This document shows, piece by piece, positions 26,728 to 35,869 of a DNA stretch of 64,000 nucleotides. This DNA comes from Pedobacter yonginensis (lineage in GTDB: Bacteria; Bacteroidota; Bacteroidia; Sphingobacteriales; Sphingobacteriaceae). The stretch covers positions 558,001 through 622,000 of the forward strand of contig NZ_QGNZ01000002.1 in NCBI RefSeq assembly GCF_003173595.1, written 5' to 3'. A program made the translations under genes and the position numbers. The notes below the pieces were generated by a model, which searched no databases, had not been told where the DNA came from, and saw only the letters and a list, made by a program, of their open reading frames with translations. The stretch's first letter is position 1. Each line of letters starts with the position of its first letter.

Positions 26728-27279
26728 CTATAGTTCTTTTTGTACGCAGGTAACGCTTGATTTGAGGCTTAATTTGATTTCACGCTGATCGCTTAAACTC
26801 TCGAGCAGCAAGGTATCTGCTGAGCGTTTCTTAATCAGGAAGTTTTTATCGTAACGACCAATGCGGTAACAACCCGAAATTTTTTGCTTGTAATTGGCGT
26901 AGGTAAATGTTGTTCCAACAAATAGTGTATCGCCTTTTACTGCATACACGCCCTTGGCGTATTCTTTCCAAACGCCATTGTTATAGCAAGAATCTTCATA
27001 AAAATTCACCTTGCTATGGGTTTCAAAATCTATGTAAACCGAATCGCAGGTAAATTTGAAATGGTGTTGGGTATAATTTGTTAATTTATTGCTAAAGGCA
27101 ACAGAATCTTCATTCCAAACGCCCTGCATAAATGCTTCGCCTTTCCCTTGAATATTTGGACGAGGGCTACAGGCAAAAAACAAAATCGAAAAGGAAAAGA
27201 GCATCAAGATTACATGCCTTAAATTAAAGGCAATCTTGATTTTTTTGAAGTCAAAACTTTTATTGATTGATTTTGGCAT
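26728..27279 (-). CDS. Lipoprotein of unknown function, coupled to the S1/P1 nuclease
   Basis: This protein of about 183 residues was taken from the ATG at 27279 (a TTG at 27288 would add three residues). A positively charged N-terminus of about 30 residues leads to a hydrophobic stretch and a lipobox FFAC. The mature part is beta-rich: repeated Phe/Tyr-bearing strands, an ESFYED-like Asp/Glu cluster (FYEDSCYNNGVWKEYA) and several Cys. No family is recognised. Its stop overlaps the start region of the nuclease, suggesting a linked function, possibly as a surface or envelope partner. Confidence 0.75.
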   Translation of the reverse strand: MPKSINKSFDFKKIKIAFNLRHVILMLFSFSILFFACSPRPNIQGKGEAFMQGVWNEDSVAFSNKLTNYTQHHFKFTCDSVYIDFETHSKVNFYEDSCYNNGVWKEYAKGVYAVKGDTLFVGTTFTYANYKQKISGCYRIGRYDKNFLIKKRSADTLLLESLSDQREIKLSLKSSVTCVQKEL

Positions 27280-27314
27280 TTTTCGCAAGGCGATTATTTT
27301 TCTTGAACTGCATA

Positions 27315-27364
27315 AACTTATGAAGTGTAATTTGCACCAATTGACAGATTAAACTTCATAAGTT
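27315..27364. repeat. Perfect 12-bp inverted repeat upstream of the lipoprotein-nuclease operon
   Basis: AACTTATGAAGT (27315-27326) and ACTTCATAAGTT (27353-27364) are exact reverse complements separated by 26 bp. The element lies about 35 bp upstream of the lipoprotein start, in its probable promoter or leader, and could be an operator, an RNA hairpin or a mobile-repeat remnant. Confidence 0.6.
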
Positions 27365-27418
27365 ATTGATCAAGTTGGGGTTATTTAACCTTAGTTCGGG
27401 ATAGCAACAATATCTTTT

Positions 27419-27466
27419 TAAAAAAAGACCCTTAATTAAATTCGGGGTGATAGTTCAATAACTATC
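27419..27466 (-). terminator. Possible terminator of fumC
   Basis: On the minus strand, GATAGTT (27460-27466) pairs with AACTATC (27449-27455) around a 4-nt loop. A second small ACCC/GGGT stem follows, then a run of seven T. It lies about 50-95 nt after the fumC stop. Confidence 0.45.
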
Positions 27467-27513
27467 TTTGATTTGCAATGGCTTTCTCCATTAAGGCTTA
27501 AACCGAACTCCGA

Positions 27514-28911
27514 TTATTTTAAACTTCCAACCATATCTTCTGGGCGTACCCATTCATCAAACTGCTCGTTGGTTAATAAACCCAATTCAACGGCTGCAGC
27601 TTTTAACGTTTTATTTTCTTTGTGCGCTTTCTTTGCAATTTTAGCAGCGTTTTCATAACCCACATGAGGATTTAATGCGGTAACCAGCATCAGCGAGTTT
27701 TGCAAGTGTTTCTCAATTTCTGGTAGGTTAGCGGTGATGCCTTCTGCACAATTATCGTTGAATGATACGCAAGCATCGCCAATTAAACGTGCAGATTGCA
27801 ATACGTTTGCTGCAATTAATGGTTTAAAAACATTCAGTTCGAAATGTCCTGACATGCCTCCAACTGATACTGCAACGTCGTTACCCATAACTTGCGCGCA
27901 AACCATTGTTAGTGCTTCTGGTTGTGTTGGATTAACTTTTCCGGGCATAATTGAAGATCCTGGTTCGTTATCGGGAATTACGATTTCGCCTATTCCACAA
28001 CGAGGGCCTGAGCTTAACATGCGCACATCATTAGCAATTTTCATTAATGCAACGGCTGTACGTTTCAATGCTCCAGATAATTCTACCATGGCATCATGCG
28101 CTGCTAGTGCTTCAAATTTATTCGGGGCAGTTACGAAAGGCAATCCGGTTAAATCGGCAATTTTTTTAGCCACCAAAACATCATATCCTTTTGGGGTATT
28201 TAAACCCGTACCTACAGCAGTTCCGCCTAAGGCAAGTTCAGCTACCATAACTAAGGCGTTTTTAATCGCTCTAATGCTGTTATCGATTTGCTGTACGTAA
28301 CCAGAAAATTCTTGTCCTAACGTCAAGGGCGTTGCATCCATAAAATGCGTACGACCTGTTTTAACGATTGAGCTAAATTCTTCAACCTTTCTGGCTAGGG
28401 TGTTTCTTAGTTTTTCTAAACCTGGAATTGTATTTTCTACCGTTAACTTATATGCCGCAATGTGCATAGCTGTTGGATAGGTATCGTTTGATGATTGCGA
28501 TTTATTTACATCATCATTAGGGTGTAGTACTTTTTTATCATCAGCTAATGAACCACCATTTATTACATGAGCGCGGTTTGCAATTACCTCATTACCATTC
28601 ATGTTACTCTGCGTACCCGAACCTGTTTGCCAAATTACTAAAGGAAACTGATCGTCTAATTGGCCGGCAATAATTTCGTCGCAAGCTTTTGCAATTAAAT
28701 CTGCTTTTTCGGCAGAAAGCACACCAAGTTCAGTATTGGCTTGTGCTGCTGCTTTTTTCAAGTATCCAAAGGCATGAATGATTTCTTTAGGCATTGAACC
28801 TTCTGGTCCGATTTTAAAGTTGTTGCGTGAGCGTTCGGTTTGTGCACCCCAATATTTATCTGCAGGTACCTGCACCTCGCCCATTGTATCGTGTTCTATT
28901 CTGAAACTCAT
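27514..28911 (-). CDS. fumC: Fumarate hydratase, class II
   Basis: This 465-residue TCA-cycle enzyme interconverts fumarate and malate. Class II (oxygen-stable, no iron-sulfur cluster) is shown by the family signature [13 protein letters not shown], the substrate-binding [18 protein letters not shown] region, and [18 protein letters not shown] chose the ATG at 28911 ([16 protein letters not shown]); an in-frame TTG at 28935 would add eight residues but overlaps the -7 promoter element. It is monocistronic with a well-placed promoter. Confidence is high for the product. Confidence 0.97.
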   Translation of the reverse strand: MSFRIEHDTMGEVQVPADKYWGAQTERSRNNFKIGPEGSMPKEIIHAFGYLKKAAAQANTELGVLSAEKADLIAKACDEIIAGQLDDQFPLVIWQTGSGTQSNMNGNEVIANRAHVINGGSLADDKKVLHPNDDVNKSQSSNDTYPTAMHIAAYKLTVENTIPGLEKLRNTLARKVEEFSSIVKTGRTHFMDATPLTLGQEFSGYVQQIDNSIRAIKNALVMVAELALGGTAVGTGLNTPKGYDVLVAKKIADLTGLPFVTAPNKFEALAAHDAMVELSGALKRTAVALMKIANDVRMLSSGPRCGIGEIVIPDNEPGSSIMPGKVNPTQPEALTMVCAQVMGNDVAVSVGGMSGHFELNVFKPLIAANVLQSARLIGDACVSFNDNCAEGITANLPEIEKHLQNSLMLVTALNPHVGYENAAKIAKKAHKENKTLKAAAVELGLLTNEQFDEWVRPEDMVGSLK

Positions 28912-28932
28912 GATTTTTAAATTTTGTTGTCG

Positions 28933-28961
28933 CAAATTTAAGTTTTTTGCCTACAAAGCAA
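28933..28961 (-). promoter_or_regulatory. Candidate promoter for fumC
   Basis: On the minus strand TTG (28961-28959) is followed after 18 bp by TAAATTTG (28940-28933), matching the TTTG-TAnnTTTG layout of the phylum. The leader to the ATG at 28911 would be very short, about 15 nt. Confidence 0.45.
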
Positions 28962-29078
28962 GGTATTATCTTCGATATTTACCCGGCTGTGATTCCGCAA
29001 GTTATTGTTGAATTGGAAAATGGCCTTGAAGGATTGCAAGCCTTAGTTTTAAAGGATGAGGCTGTAATCCGTCACCGC

Positions 29079-29113
29079 GATTGGAGTGCAGTGGAACGGG
29101 GTGATCCTTGAAA
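29079..29113 (+). repeat. Dispersed intergenic repeat, copy 2
   Basis: GATTGGAGTGCAGTGGAACG followed by GGGTGATCCTTGAAA aligns with copy 1 (12959-12993, minus strand) at 27 of 35 positions. Downstream, at about 29138-29170, a stretch (TTTCTCCACTACGGTCGAAAG) looks like a partial inverted arm. Together they form a small hairpin-type element in the fumC-fucosidase gap. Confidence 0.6.
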
Positions 29114-29206
29114 CCAATAACTAAAATCTCCTTAAAAGATTTCTCCACTACGGTCGAAAGGACGATCCTTCAATACGGCCGAATTCTGCCTAAATCAGGA
29201 AAGGTT

Positions 29207-30529
29207 TTACTCTATCTCCACCACCACAACATTATCTACTTCGTTGTTATCAAAGTTGGCAGAAAAGGTTAATTTTCCTTTCGCAAAAGTATATTTAACT
29301 ACTTTTCCTCCATTTAGCAAATAGGCTTTTTTGATTTTTTTTGCTGGAAAATTGCTTAAGGAAATCAATGGTTGTGATTTAAATACATGCACAAAAATCT
29401 TGTTTCCCTTGGTTGTGATGCTCCCCCAATCTTGTGGTTTGATGTAGCCAGCTTGCGTACCATAAATGCTTTCGCCATGAGTTTTAAGCCACTCACCCAT
29501 CAAATCTAACCTTGTTAAAAATTCTGGTTGAATTTCGCCATTTGGCATTGGCCCAATGTTGAGCAACAAATTTGCACCCAAACTACTTGCTTTAACTAAC
29601 GTTTGGATTAGTTCTGCTTTGCTTTTATAATTGTTATCGGTTAAGTTGAAGCCCCAAGATCCATTCATGGTTACGCAGGCTTCTAATGGAACTTTAGCAC
29701 TTGCTTCCTGAAAACTCAATCCAGATTTATTTTCACCTGGCAAGTCTTGTTCAAACATTTGGAAATCTTCGCCAGGGAAAGGAGATAGATGATGATTATT
29801 GCCAATCATACATTGTGGCTGGAGCTTATGAATGAGTCCATAAATTTCATTGTATTTCCAATCGATGCGCGAAGATCGATCTGCGGCTCCTTCGGGTGCG
29901 GTTTGATCCCAATGTCCATCAAACCAGATCCCACCGATCTCGCCATAGTTGGTTAGCAACTCAGTGAGCTGATTTTTCATGAAAGCCAAATAGCTTGCAT
30001 AATCGCCATGCCCTTTCCGACCGCTGGATTGCCCAGTTTTGCCCGTCTCGTGCGGATAATCTTCTCGCCTCCAATCTAATAAAGAGTAGTATAGATAAAG
30101 TTTGATGCCTTGTTTATGGCATTCATCAGCCATCATTTTTACGATATCCTTTTTGTAAGGGGTAGCCATGATGTTAAAATCTGAATATTTGGTATCCCAC
30201 ATGCTAAAGCCATCGTGATGTCGAGTAATGAGCGTAATGTATTTCATACCCGCGTTTTTTGCGGTGCTTACCCATTTAGCGGCGTCAAAATCTATTGGGT
30301 TAAAAAACTTTTCTAAACGGCTATAGTTTTCTACCGTTATTTTCCGCTCATTCATCACCCACTCTCCACTGCCGGGAATACTAAAAGGGCCCCAGTGTAT
30401 AAAGAGGCCAAAACGTGCATCTGAAAACCACGCTCTTTGTTTTAAATTGGCTTCAGTTGGTTTGTAATCTTGAGCCTGTAGTTGTAGATTGAGGCATAGG
30501 ATGAAGCCTATCAATAGTAGTTTTTTCAT
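29207..30529 (-). CDS. Alpha-L-fucosidase, GH29 family, secreted
   Basis: This 440-residue protein has a signal peptide (MKKLLLIGFILCLNLQLQAQ). The GH29 catalytic barrel follows: WFSDARFGLFIHWGPFS at the start, the YITLITRHHDGFSMWDT block, and the likely nucleophile Asp in IGGIWFDGHW near residue 202. It ends with a small beta domain. The family releases terminal L-fucose from glycans. The closest neighbour is an S41 protease 27 bp upstream; no fucose isomerase or kinase is near, and the SusC/SusD pairs are several kb away. The specificity (alpha-1,2/1,3/1,4) cannot be told. Confidence 0.95.
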   Translation of the reverse strand: MKKLLLIGFILCLNLQLQAQDYKPTEANLKQRAWFSDARFGLFIHWGPFSIPGSGEWVMNERKITVENYSRLEKFFNPIDFDAAKWVSTAKNAGMKYITLITRHHDGFSMWDTKYSDFNIMATPYKKDIVKMMADECHKQGIKLYLYYSLLDWRREDYPHETGKTGQSSGRKGHGDYASYLAFMKNQLTELLTNYGEIGGIWFDGHWDQTAPEGAADRSSRIDWKYNEIYGLIHKLQPQCMIGNNHHLSPFPGEDFQMFEQDLPGENKSGLSFQEASAKVPLEACVTMNGSWGFNLTDNNYKSKAELIQTLVKASSLGANLLLNIGPMPNGEIQPEFLTRLDLMGEWLKTHGESIYGTQAGYIKPQDWGSITTKGNKIFVHVFKSQPLISLSNFPAKKIKKAYLLNGGKVVKYTFAKGKLTFSANFDNNEVDNVVVVEIE

Positions 30530-30556
30530 TGGGGATGTTTAGTTTTATCGTAAATA

Positions 30557-32248
30557 CTAATCTATAGGGGTAGTTTCTTTTACTGGCTTGCCAATTATCT
30601 TGTAATTTCCATCGCCTTTTAAAATGGCTAACATTTGATTTTGGTTATTAAAAAGCGATTTTGCTGCAGCCAATTCTTTATCGTATTGAAAGCTCTGCTC
30701 AATCCTACCTTTTTCGTAAAAATACCTACTTACAATTTGTGTTTCCAAAACCCGTTTAATTTCTGCCTTATGGGTAGCCAAATCTGTTTTTTTTGAGGAG
30801 GTTAGTTTGTATTTTAAATTCTCTAAATCGGCCTTAACCTCTGTTGATTTATTTTCCCTTTCGGCTTCTAAGCGTAAGTCAGACAGTAGTCTTTCTGTTT
30901 TACTTTGATAGGTTAAGTCTTTATCTGGCAGTGAACTCGCAAATACAGCATAATCTGCATCGGAGATTTGGAAATTTTTTGCTGAGGTAATGGTTGGCTT
31001 TTCCTTTTTGTATTGATTGGCGTAGTTAAAAAACAGGTTCTTATTAAGCATAGTAATGGTGATGGGACTCAATTTCGCTTGCTCAACCACCACATCTGGA
31101 TAAATACCATTACCACTGTAAACATTCCTGCCGGCCTTAGTTTGAAACATGGCTATGGTAGAATCTGCAAATCTTTCTGCAACCCCATCTGCATTTTTAT
31201 GGCTATAATCTAACTTCTGAATACATCTCCCAGATGGGGTATAATATTTTGCCACCGTAACTTTTACCAAACTGTTGTACGGAAGATTAAACGTTTGCTG
31301 TACCAAACCTTTTCCAAAGCTGCGTTGACCGATTACAATTGCCCGATCTAAATCTTGTAACGAGCCGGCAACAATTTCCGATGCCGATGCCGAACCTGCA
31401 TTGACCAATACCACCAACGGAACGCTTAGTGAAACTGGATCTTGTAAAGTTTTATAAGCAATTGTTTTCTCGGCATTCTTGGCCTTTTGGGTTGCAATGA
31501 GTTGATCTTTATTAACGAATAGATTGACAATTTTTACGGCTTCTTGAACAATGCCACCACCGTTATTTCTTAAATCGAGTACAATACCTTTTGGGTTTTC
31601 TTTATTAATTGCCAAGAGTGCATCTTTCACCTCTTGCCCCGAGTTTTCCAAAAACTTATCTAATCTTATGTATCCTATGCCATCGCCAATCATACCTGAA
31701 TAGGAAACATTTGGCTGTTTTATTTCTTCGCGGATTAGTTTTTTGATGAGTTCTTTTCCTTCTCTCAATAAAACCAAATCAACTGGTGAACCTTTTGGTC
31801 CACGAAGTAATTGACTGATCTGGGCTCGGTCTTTTCCACGAACATCAATAGCATTAATTTTTATGACCTGATCGCCAGGCTTCACATCTTGTTTATGCGC
31901 CGGATAGCCTTCACTCACTTCATTCACAAATAATTTACCATCAATAAAAAGTGTGCTTGCTCCGATTCCACCATACTGTGTGCTTACGTATTTGAGGCGA
32001 TAATCTTCGATCTCTGATTCCGGAACATATTCTGTGTAAGGATCTAAACTTTCTAACATGGCATCAATCCCTGTTTTCATCAGTTGTGGTGCGTTAGTTT
32101 CATCAACATAATTAATATTGATTTCCTTATATAGAGAAGCGAAAATATCCAGATTTTTAGAAACTAGAAATAAATCTTCTTTGAAAGAAAAAGATAATAG
32201 GGCGATGCCAAATGCTCCCATTAAAAGACCGTATTTAATTTTTTTCAT
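30557..32248 (-). CDS. Carboxy-terminal processing protease, S41 family (CtpA type)
   Basis: This 563-residue protein was taken from the ATG at 32248 (a TTG at 32287 would add 13 residues). One N-terminal hydrophobic segment (about 5-21) anchors or exports it. A helical start (FASLYKEININYVDET), a PDZ domain (about 80-165, GIGASTLFIDGKLFV) and the S41 core follow. The catalytic Ser sits in NAGSASASEIVAGS and the Lys in RSFGKGLVQ about 25 residues later. The C-terminal about 160 residues are helical and charged. It is smaller than the Prc-type protease at 14.6-16.7 kb, so the two are probably distinct functions, not duplicates. Confidence 0.95.
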   Translation of the reverse strand: MKKIKYGLLMGAFGIALLSFSFKEDLFLVSKNLDIFASLYKEININYVDETNAPQLMKTGIDAMLESLDPYTEYVPESEIEDYRLKYVSTQYGGIGASTLFIDGKLFVNEVSEGYPAHKQDVKPGDQVIKINAIDVRGKDRAQISQLLRGPKGSPVDLVLLREGKELIKKLIREEIKQPNVSYSGMIGDGIGYIRLDKFLENSGQEVKDALLAINKENPKGIVLDLRNNGGGIVQEAVKIVNLFVNKDQLIATQKAKNAEKTIAYKTLQDPVSLSVPLVVLVNAGSASASEIVAGSLQDLDRAIVIGQRSFGKGLVQQTFNLPYNSLVKVTVAKYYTPSGRCIQKLDYSHKNADGVAERFADSTIAMFQTKAGRNVYSGNGIYPDVVVEQAKLSPITITMLNKNLFFNYANQYKKEKPTITSAKNFQISDADYAVFASSLPDKDLTYQSKTERLLSDLRLEAERENKSTEVKADLENLKYKLTSSKKTDLATHKAEIKRVLETQIVSRYFYEKGRIEQSFQYDKELAAAKSLFNNQNQMLAILKGDGNYKIIGKPVKETTPID

Positions 32249-32416
32249 GCTCCTATGTGTATTTATAATACCGTTTGCTTGTTTCAACTAAACCTAAAAA
32301 GGTTTAATGCTGAAAACTACAAAGGTAAATGTACAAAAAGAGATAAAGATTAAAAACAGCTTGGGCGAGCAGCAGGTAATTAAAGCGTTACTGGGTTAAG
32401 GGGATTTAGGAAAGTT

Positions 32417-32632
32417 TTAGAGCCTATTGCCTTTTGTATCGGCCAATGCTTTTTGAATGGTAAATTCGATATAGGTCCGATCGCGTTTTACCAAACGCAT
32501 CAAATCTTCAATAAGCTGATCTTCTTTACCTGGCGCAAAATCTAAAGGTTCATTAGCTAGATCGCGATATTTCCTTAAGAATTTCGTTTTTACTTTAAAT
32601 GCAGTTTCTGCGGTAAGTTGAAAATTAGCCAT
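32417..32632 (-). CDS. Small conserved-looking protein of unknown function
   Basis: This 71-residue, charged helical protein has no signal peptide: MANFQLTAETAFKVKTKFLRKY then an acidic LDFAPGKEDQLIEDLMRLVKRDRTY and IEFTIQKALADTKGN. The composition and even spacing of hydrophobics look like a real small cytoplasmic protein, possibly a regulator or partner. It stands alone between the S41 protease and the outer-membrane barrel gene, with no tight operon link. I do not recognise a family. Confidence 0.6.
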   Translation of the reverse strand: MANFQLTAETAFKVKTKFLRKYRDLANEPLDFAPGKEDQLIEDLMRLVKRDRTYIEFTIQKALADTKGNRL

Positions 32633-32804
32633 AGCAAAATTATTTAGGGCAAAAGTAAAAAATATTTATGGCAGGTTTATGGCTTTTTAATGGATATGAT
32701 AAAAAAACATCAATAATGCTATGATTTTAGCATGATAATTGTGTTAAAAGTGCGTTATAAAACCCAAATAACTATTCTTACCAAAAAATTAAACTTTAAA
32801 CACA

Positions 32805-33407
32805 ATGAAAAGACTTATCTTCTCACTTGCTTTCCTAACCCTTGGTTGGGCAACAACACAAGCGCAAACCTTTAACATTGGCTTAAAGGCAGGCGTTAAC
32901 CTTGCAAAAATTAATGCTGATTTTGCCAGCGAAGAGAATCGACTAGGCTACCAGATTGGTGCTTGGGCCCGTATTGGTGGTGCAGGTTTCTATGTACAAC
33001 CTGAAGCTTATATTGGCAGTAAGGGAAATAAATTTATCAGCTTTACCAATAACAGCAATACAGAAGTTGCAGCTGAAGGTAAAGTGAAGTTTACCACCCT
33101 TGATATTCCTGTTTTATTCGGAACAAAATTTGGTTCTAATAACTTAAATTTCCGCCTAATGGCCGGCCCTGTTATTTCTTTTATTTTAGATGACAGTTCT
33201 ACCTTTAGTTCTGCCTATGCACAAGCAACAGACTTTAATAACTACAAAAATCAAGCTTTAGGTATTCAGGCTGGTGCTGGTGTAGATATTAGCCGTATTT
33301 CTGTTGATTTACGCTATGAGGCGGGTTTATCAAACATTAGTAAAAGCGATAAGTACAAACAAACGCCTAACTTATTTCAATTGAGTTTGGGCTTTAAGAT
33401 TTTGTAA
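32805..33407 (+). CDS. Small outer-membrane beta-barrel protein (PorT-like)
   Basis: This 200-residue protein has a signal peptide (about 1-20, TTQAQT) and then repeated amphipathic strands with aromatic belts, beginning FNIGLKAGVNLAKINADF, the usual opening of the outer-membrane beta-barrel family in Bacteroidota. GLKAGVN and QLSLGFKIL at the ends mark the first and last strands, and the final residue Leu after Ile is typical for a barrel C-terminus. The predicted product is an 8-stranded outer-membrane barrel with no known ligand. It is monocistronic and ends at a strong terminator. Confidence 0.88.
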   Translation: MKRLIFSLAFLTLGWATTQAQTFNIGLKAGVNLAKINADFASEENRLGYQIGAWARIGGAGFYVQPEAYIGSKGNKFISFTNNSNTEVAAEGKVKFTTLDIPVLFGTKFGSNNLNFRLMAGPVISFILDDSSTFSSAYAQATDFNNYKNQALGIQAGAGVDISRISVDLRYEAGLSNISKSDKYKQTPNLFQLSLGFKIL

Positions 33408-33430
33408 TTTCACTTAAGATTTAATCTTGA

Positions 33431-33475
33431 AACAAATCGGGGCGATTTTTTAAAGAAATCACCCCGATTTGTTTT
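33431..33475. terminator. Bidirectional terminator between the barrel and DUF4397 genes
   Basis: A 12-bp perfect stem AACAAATCGGGG (33431-33442) / CCCCGATTTGTT (33462-33473) with an inner GATTT/AAATC pair is followed by TTTT on the plus strand. It ends exactly at the stop codon of the convergent DUF4397 gene. Confidence 0.88.
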
Positions 33476-34259
33476 ACCTATTTGGTGTATTGTCAATAAA
33501 AGGTCGATTAACAGCCGTCCCTGTATATGGCAATGTTATGTCGCCTCTTAAACTAAAGGAATATGTGTTGGATTTTGTAACACTTACGGCAGTTCTAACC
33601 ACAATATTGGCTGTAGTATTTGGGTATCTCAAAATCAAATCATACACTCCTTGTTGAACTTTAACAAATGGAGAAGCGCTTTTGTAAGCAATATTTGTAG
33701 CAACCGGTGTTTCCACATTTGTGGTGGTATTTTTCAAAATCAAATCAAAAGCATTCGCGTTGTATGATGTATGTACAAGTCGAACGTAAGCACCCGATGT
33801 ATCAACGGCAGGAAGAACATCATCTACAGCGAAAATATCGGTTTTTTTTGTTGTAGTATTATATATACCAGATAAATAGATGGAATAGTTTTTACCATCA
33901 TCAACTTGCTTTGTTAGGTTGGCTATACTCAAGTTTGCATCTGTGGTTAAGGTGCTTGGACGTTGAGCTGCAAAATCATAGCTTCCTGAAGCAATCACCG
34001 TGTAAGCGTTAGTAGAGGGATAAACAGTTGAAAATGCAATTCCTGTTGTTGAACTTTCTGCTCCGGTAGTTGAAGAAGCTGCTGAAACTTTGGTTCCATT
34101 GGCGTAAAAATTAATTACTGGAGCGTTTAAGGCAAAGTTAAAATACTTAATCTGCGCACCTGAAATTGGTCTTGCTATATTTTGAACTGCATTTTTTTTG
34201 CAAGAAAAAATTGTGATAGATAGTAATACTACCGTTAGTATGATATATTTTGTTTTCAT
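33474..34259 (-). CDS. DUF4397 lipoprotein, third gene of the SusC-SusD operon
   Basis: This 261-residue lipoprotein (lipobox FSC, Cys20) has the DUF4397 layout: an Ig-like beta sandwich with AQIKYFNFALNAPVINFYANGTKV in the first half and YVRLVHTSYNANAFDLILKN in the second. The conserved VRLVH and GVYDLILRY patterns repeat, as expected of two related domains. It is the last gene after SusC and SusD, 7 bp from the SusD stop, so it probably forms part of the same outer-membrane uptake or binding complex at the cell surface. Its ligand is unknown. Confidence 0.85.
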   Translation of the reverse strand: MKTKYIILTVVLLSITIFSCKKNAVQNIARPISGAQIKYFNFALNAPVINFYANGTKVSAASSTTGAESSTTGIAFSTVYPSTNAYTVIASGSYDFAAQRPSTLTTDANLSIANLTKQVDDGKNYSIYLSGIYNTTTKKTDIFAVDDVLPAVDTSGAYVRLVHTSYNANAFDLILKNTTTNVETPVATNIAYKSASPFVKVQQGVYDLILRYPNTTANIVVRTAVSVTKSNTYSFSLRGDITLPYTGTAVNRPFIDNTPNR

Positions 34260-34266
34260 AATAAGC

Positions 34267-35856
34267 TTATTGAGGGGTTGTGATCCACATTTCTTTAGTT
34301 TGGTAGTCAGTTGCTAAGCCACCAATTGCATCTAAGCCAGCTCTGTTCCACACATATTCGGAATTAAATCTAGGACGCATCCTCTGAACTACTTTATTTT
34401 GGTTATCAGGGAAAAGCGAAGTAGGGATAGCAAACCCAATAAATACCTGATTACCTGTAATCGGATCTTTATCCGTGTAATGATATCTTCTTAAATCAGT
34501 CCATTGTTCTAAATGCCCCCAAGCCCATTGAGCAATATACTTCTGACACATGATTTGTGAAAGTGTTAGGGTATTAGGATCAGTAGGAGTTACACTAGCA
34601 GAAGCTAAATATGTTGCTTTCTCAGTTGCACTGATTTGCGTTGGACTTTGTCCATCATCAGTATTTCTAAGGTTCACAAAATCAAAGTGAGCTGATACTG
34701 CATTTTTATAGGCTGCCAATGCTGTTGCTTTGTCTCCCTTTTTATATGCCGCCTCTGCTTTAATAAATTGCAACTGTGCATAGGTGATAATCGGAAACTT
34801 ATTTTTACGTGCAAATAAGTATCTAGCGGGCGTTGTAGCTGAAGCATTAGCCGCTGCTTGTGATGCATATCCCCAAAGATTTAAAGGTTGCTGGGTGGTT
34901 GTTAATGCTGCCGTTCCGAATGTAGGTTCTAATCCCCTGTATAATCCATCAGGCGATGGCGCCAGCATTCTGCTCAATCTTGGGTCAACTGCACCAGTGA
35001 AAACTGTCCCATCCATTAAAGACAATATGAATTTAGACTGCCTTAATGTTCCAATGTTATTTCTAGTAGCGGATAGGAAGTTGGCATCATCATTCGCTGT
35101 ACCAGCATATTGAATAAGTGCATCTTCTGCATTGCTGGCAAATGATGCATCAACTGCTGCAATAACTTGATCGGCTTTATATTGAGAAGGTTTATTTGAA
35201 TAATGATTTAAAACCATAGCTTTAAAACCATATGCAAACTTAATCCATAATGCTCTCTTGCCTCTATAAATGATATCAGTTTTAGCTAAATAGGCTTCAT
35301 TAACGGCTCCATCAGTACGGTTTAAATTTGCAATAGCGGCATCTATTAACCTTAGTGTTTCTTGATAAGCATACTCTTGACTATCATAATTAAAGGTTAG
35401 CTTACTTGCATCAATTGCTTCTTTTACAATTATTTCGCCATTTGCATCTGTTGCAGTATTCCAACCCCATGCTTTCAAAATTTGTGCAACTCCAAGCAAA
35501 TCCCAGCGTTGCTGACTTTCGGCTTTCTGAGTCATGTCAACCAGATTTTGACCAAAATCATAATAGGTTGTTCTCCAAATCTGTCCACCTTGATCTGGAG
35601 CGGTACCACCTTGATTATGGCCATGACGCTCCCAAAGATCTTGTGATGCAGTTGAGGCCCAGTTTTGTGTATATCTTGCGATATAAATTCCATCGAATTG
35701 TGGGGCCGTAGCCATCCAGTGAAGCATTGGCGATAAATATAAATTTGCCTCTACAGTTTGAGGCGCATTAGGATTGGTATTTACATCCAAAAACTTTTTA
35801 CAACTACTAGTACTCATTATAGCACCAAATAGTAATGCGATATATAATTTTTTCAT
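34267..35856 (-). CDS. SusD/RagB-like outer-membrane lipoprotein (pair 1)
   Basis: This protein of about 529 residues was taken from the ATG at 35856; its lipobox is SSC (Cys19), then KKFLDVNTNPN, the classic SusD N-terminal motif. The body matches the SusD-like group 2 type: FQDGI-like surface region, tetratricopeptide-like helices (TLRLIDAAIANLNR, KAEAAYKKGDKATALAAYKNAV) and the C-terminal domain ending WITTPQ. SusD proteins bind the oligosaccharide or peptide and hand it to the SusC channel. It is 13 bp from the end of SusC1 and 7 bp from DUF4397, consistent with one operon. Confidence 0.93.
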   Translation of the reverse strand: MKKLYIALLFGAIMSTSSCKKFLDVNTNPNAPQTVEANLYLSPMLHWMATAPQFDGIYIARYTQNWASTASQDLWERHGHNQGGTAPDQGGQIWRTTYYDFGQNLVDMTQKAESQQRWDLLGVAQILKAWGWNTATDANGEIIVKEAIDASKLTFNYDSQEYAYQETLRLIDAAIANLNRTDGAVNEAYLAKTDIIYRGKRALWIKFAYGFKAMVLNHYSNKPSQYKADQVIAAVDASFASNAEDALIQYAGTANDDANFLSATRNNIGTLRQSKFILSLMDGTVFTGAVDPRLSRMLAPSPDGLYRGLEPTFGTAALTTTQQPLNLWGYASQAAANASATTPARYLFARKNKFPIITYAQLQFIKAEAAYKKGDKATALAAYKNAVSAHFDFVNLRNTDDGQSPTQISATEKATYLASASVTPTDPNTLTLSQIMCQKYIAQWAWGHLEQWTDLRRYHYTDKDPITGNQVFIGFAIPTSLFPDNQNKVVQRMRPRFNSEYVWNRAGLDAIGGLATDYQTKEMWITTPQ

Positions 35857-35869
35857 TTCCTTCTTATTA

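Noticed and set aside
28960-29111. Coding-like frame ending at 29111 in the fumC-fucosidase gap
   Set aside because: It is open with plausible composition but has no credible start and includes the dispersed repeat, so it is more likely repeat-derived than a gene.
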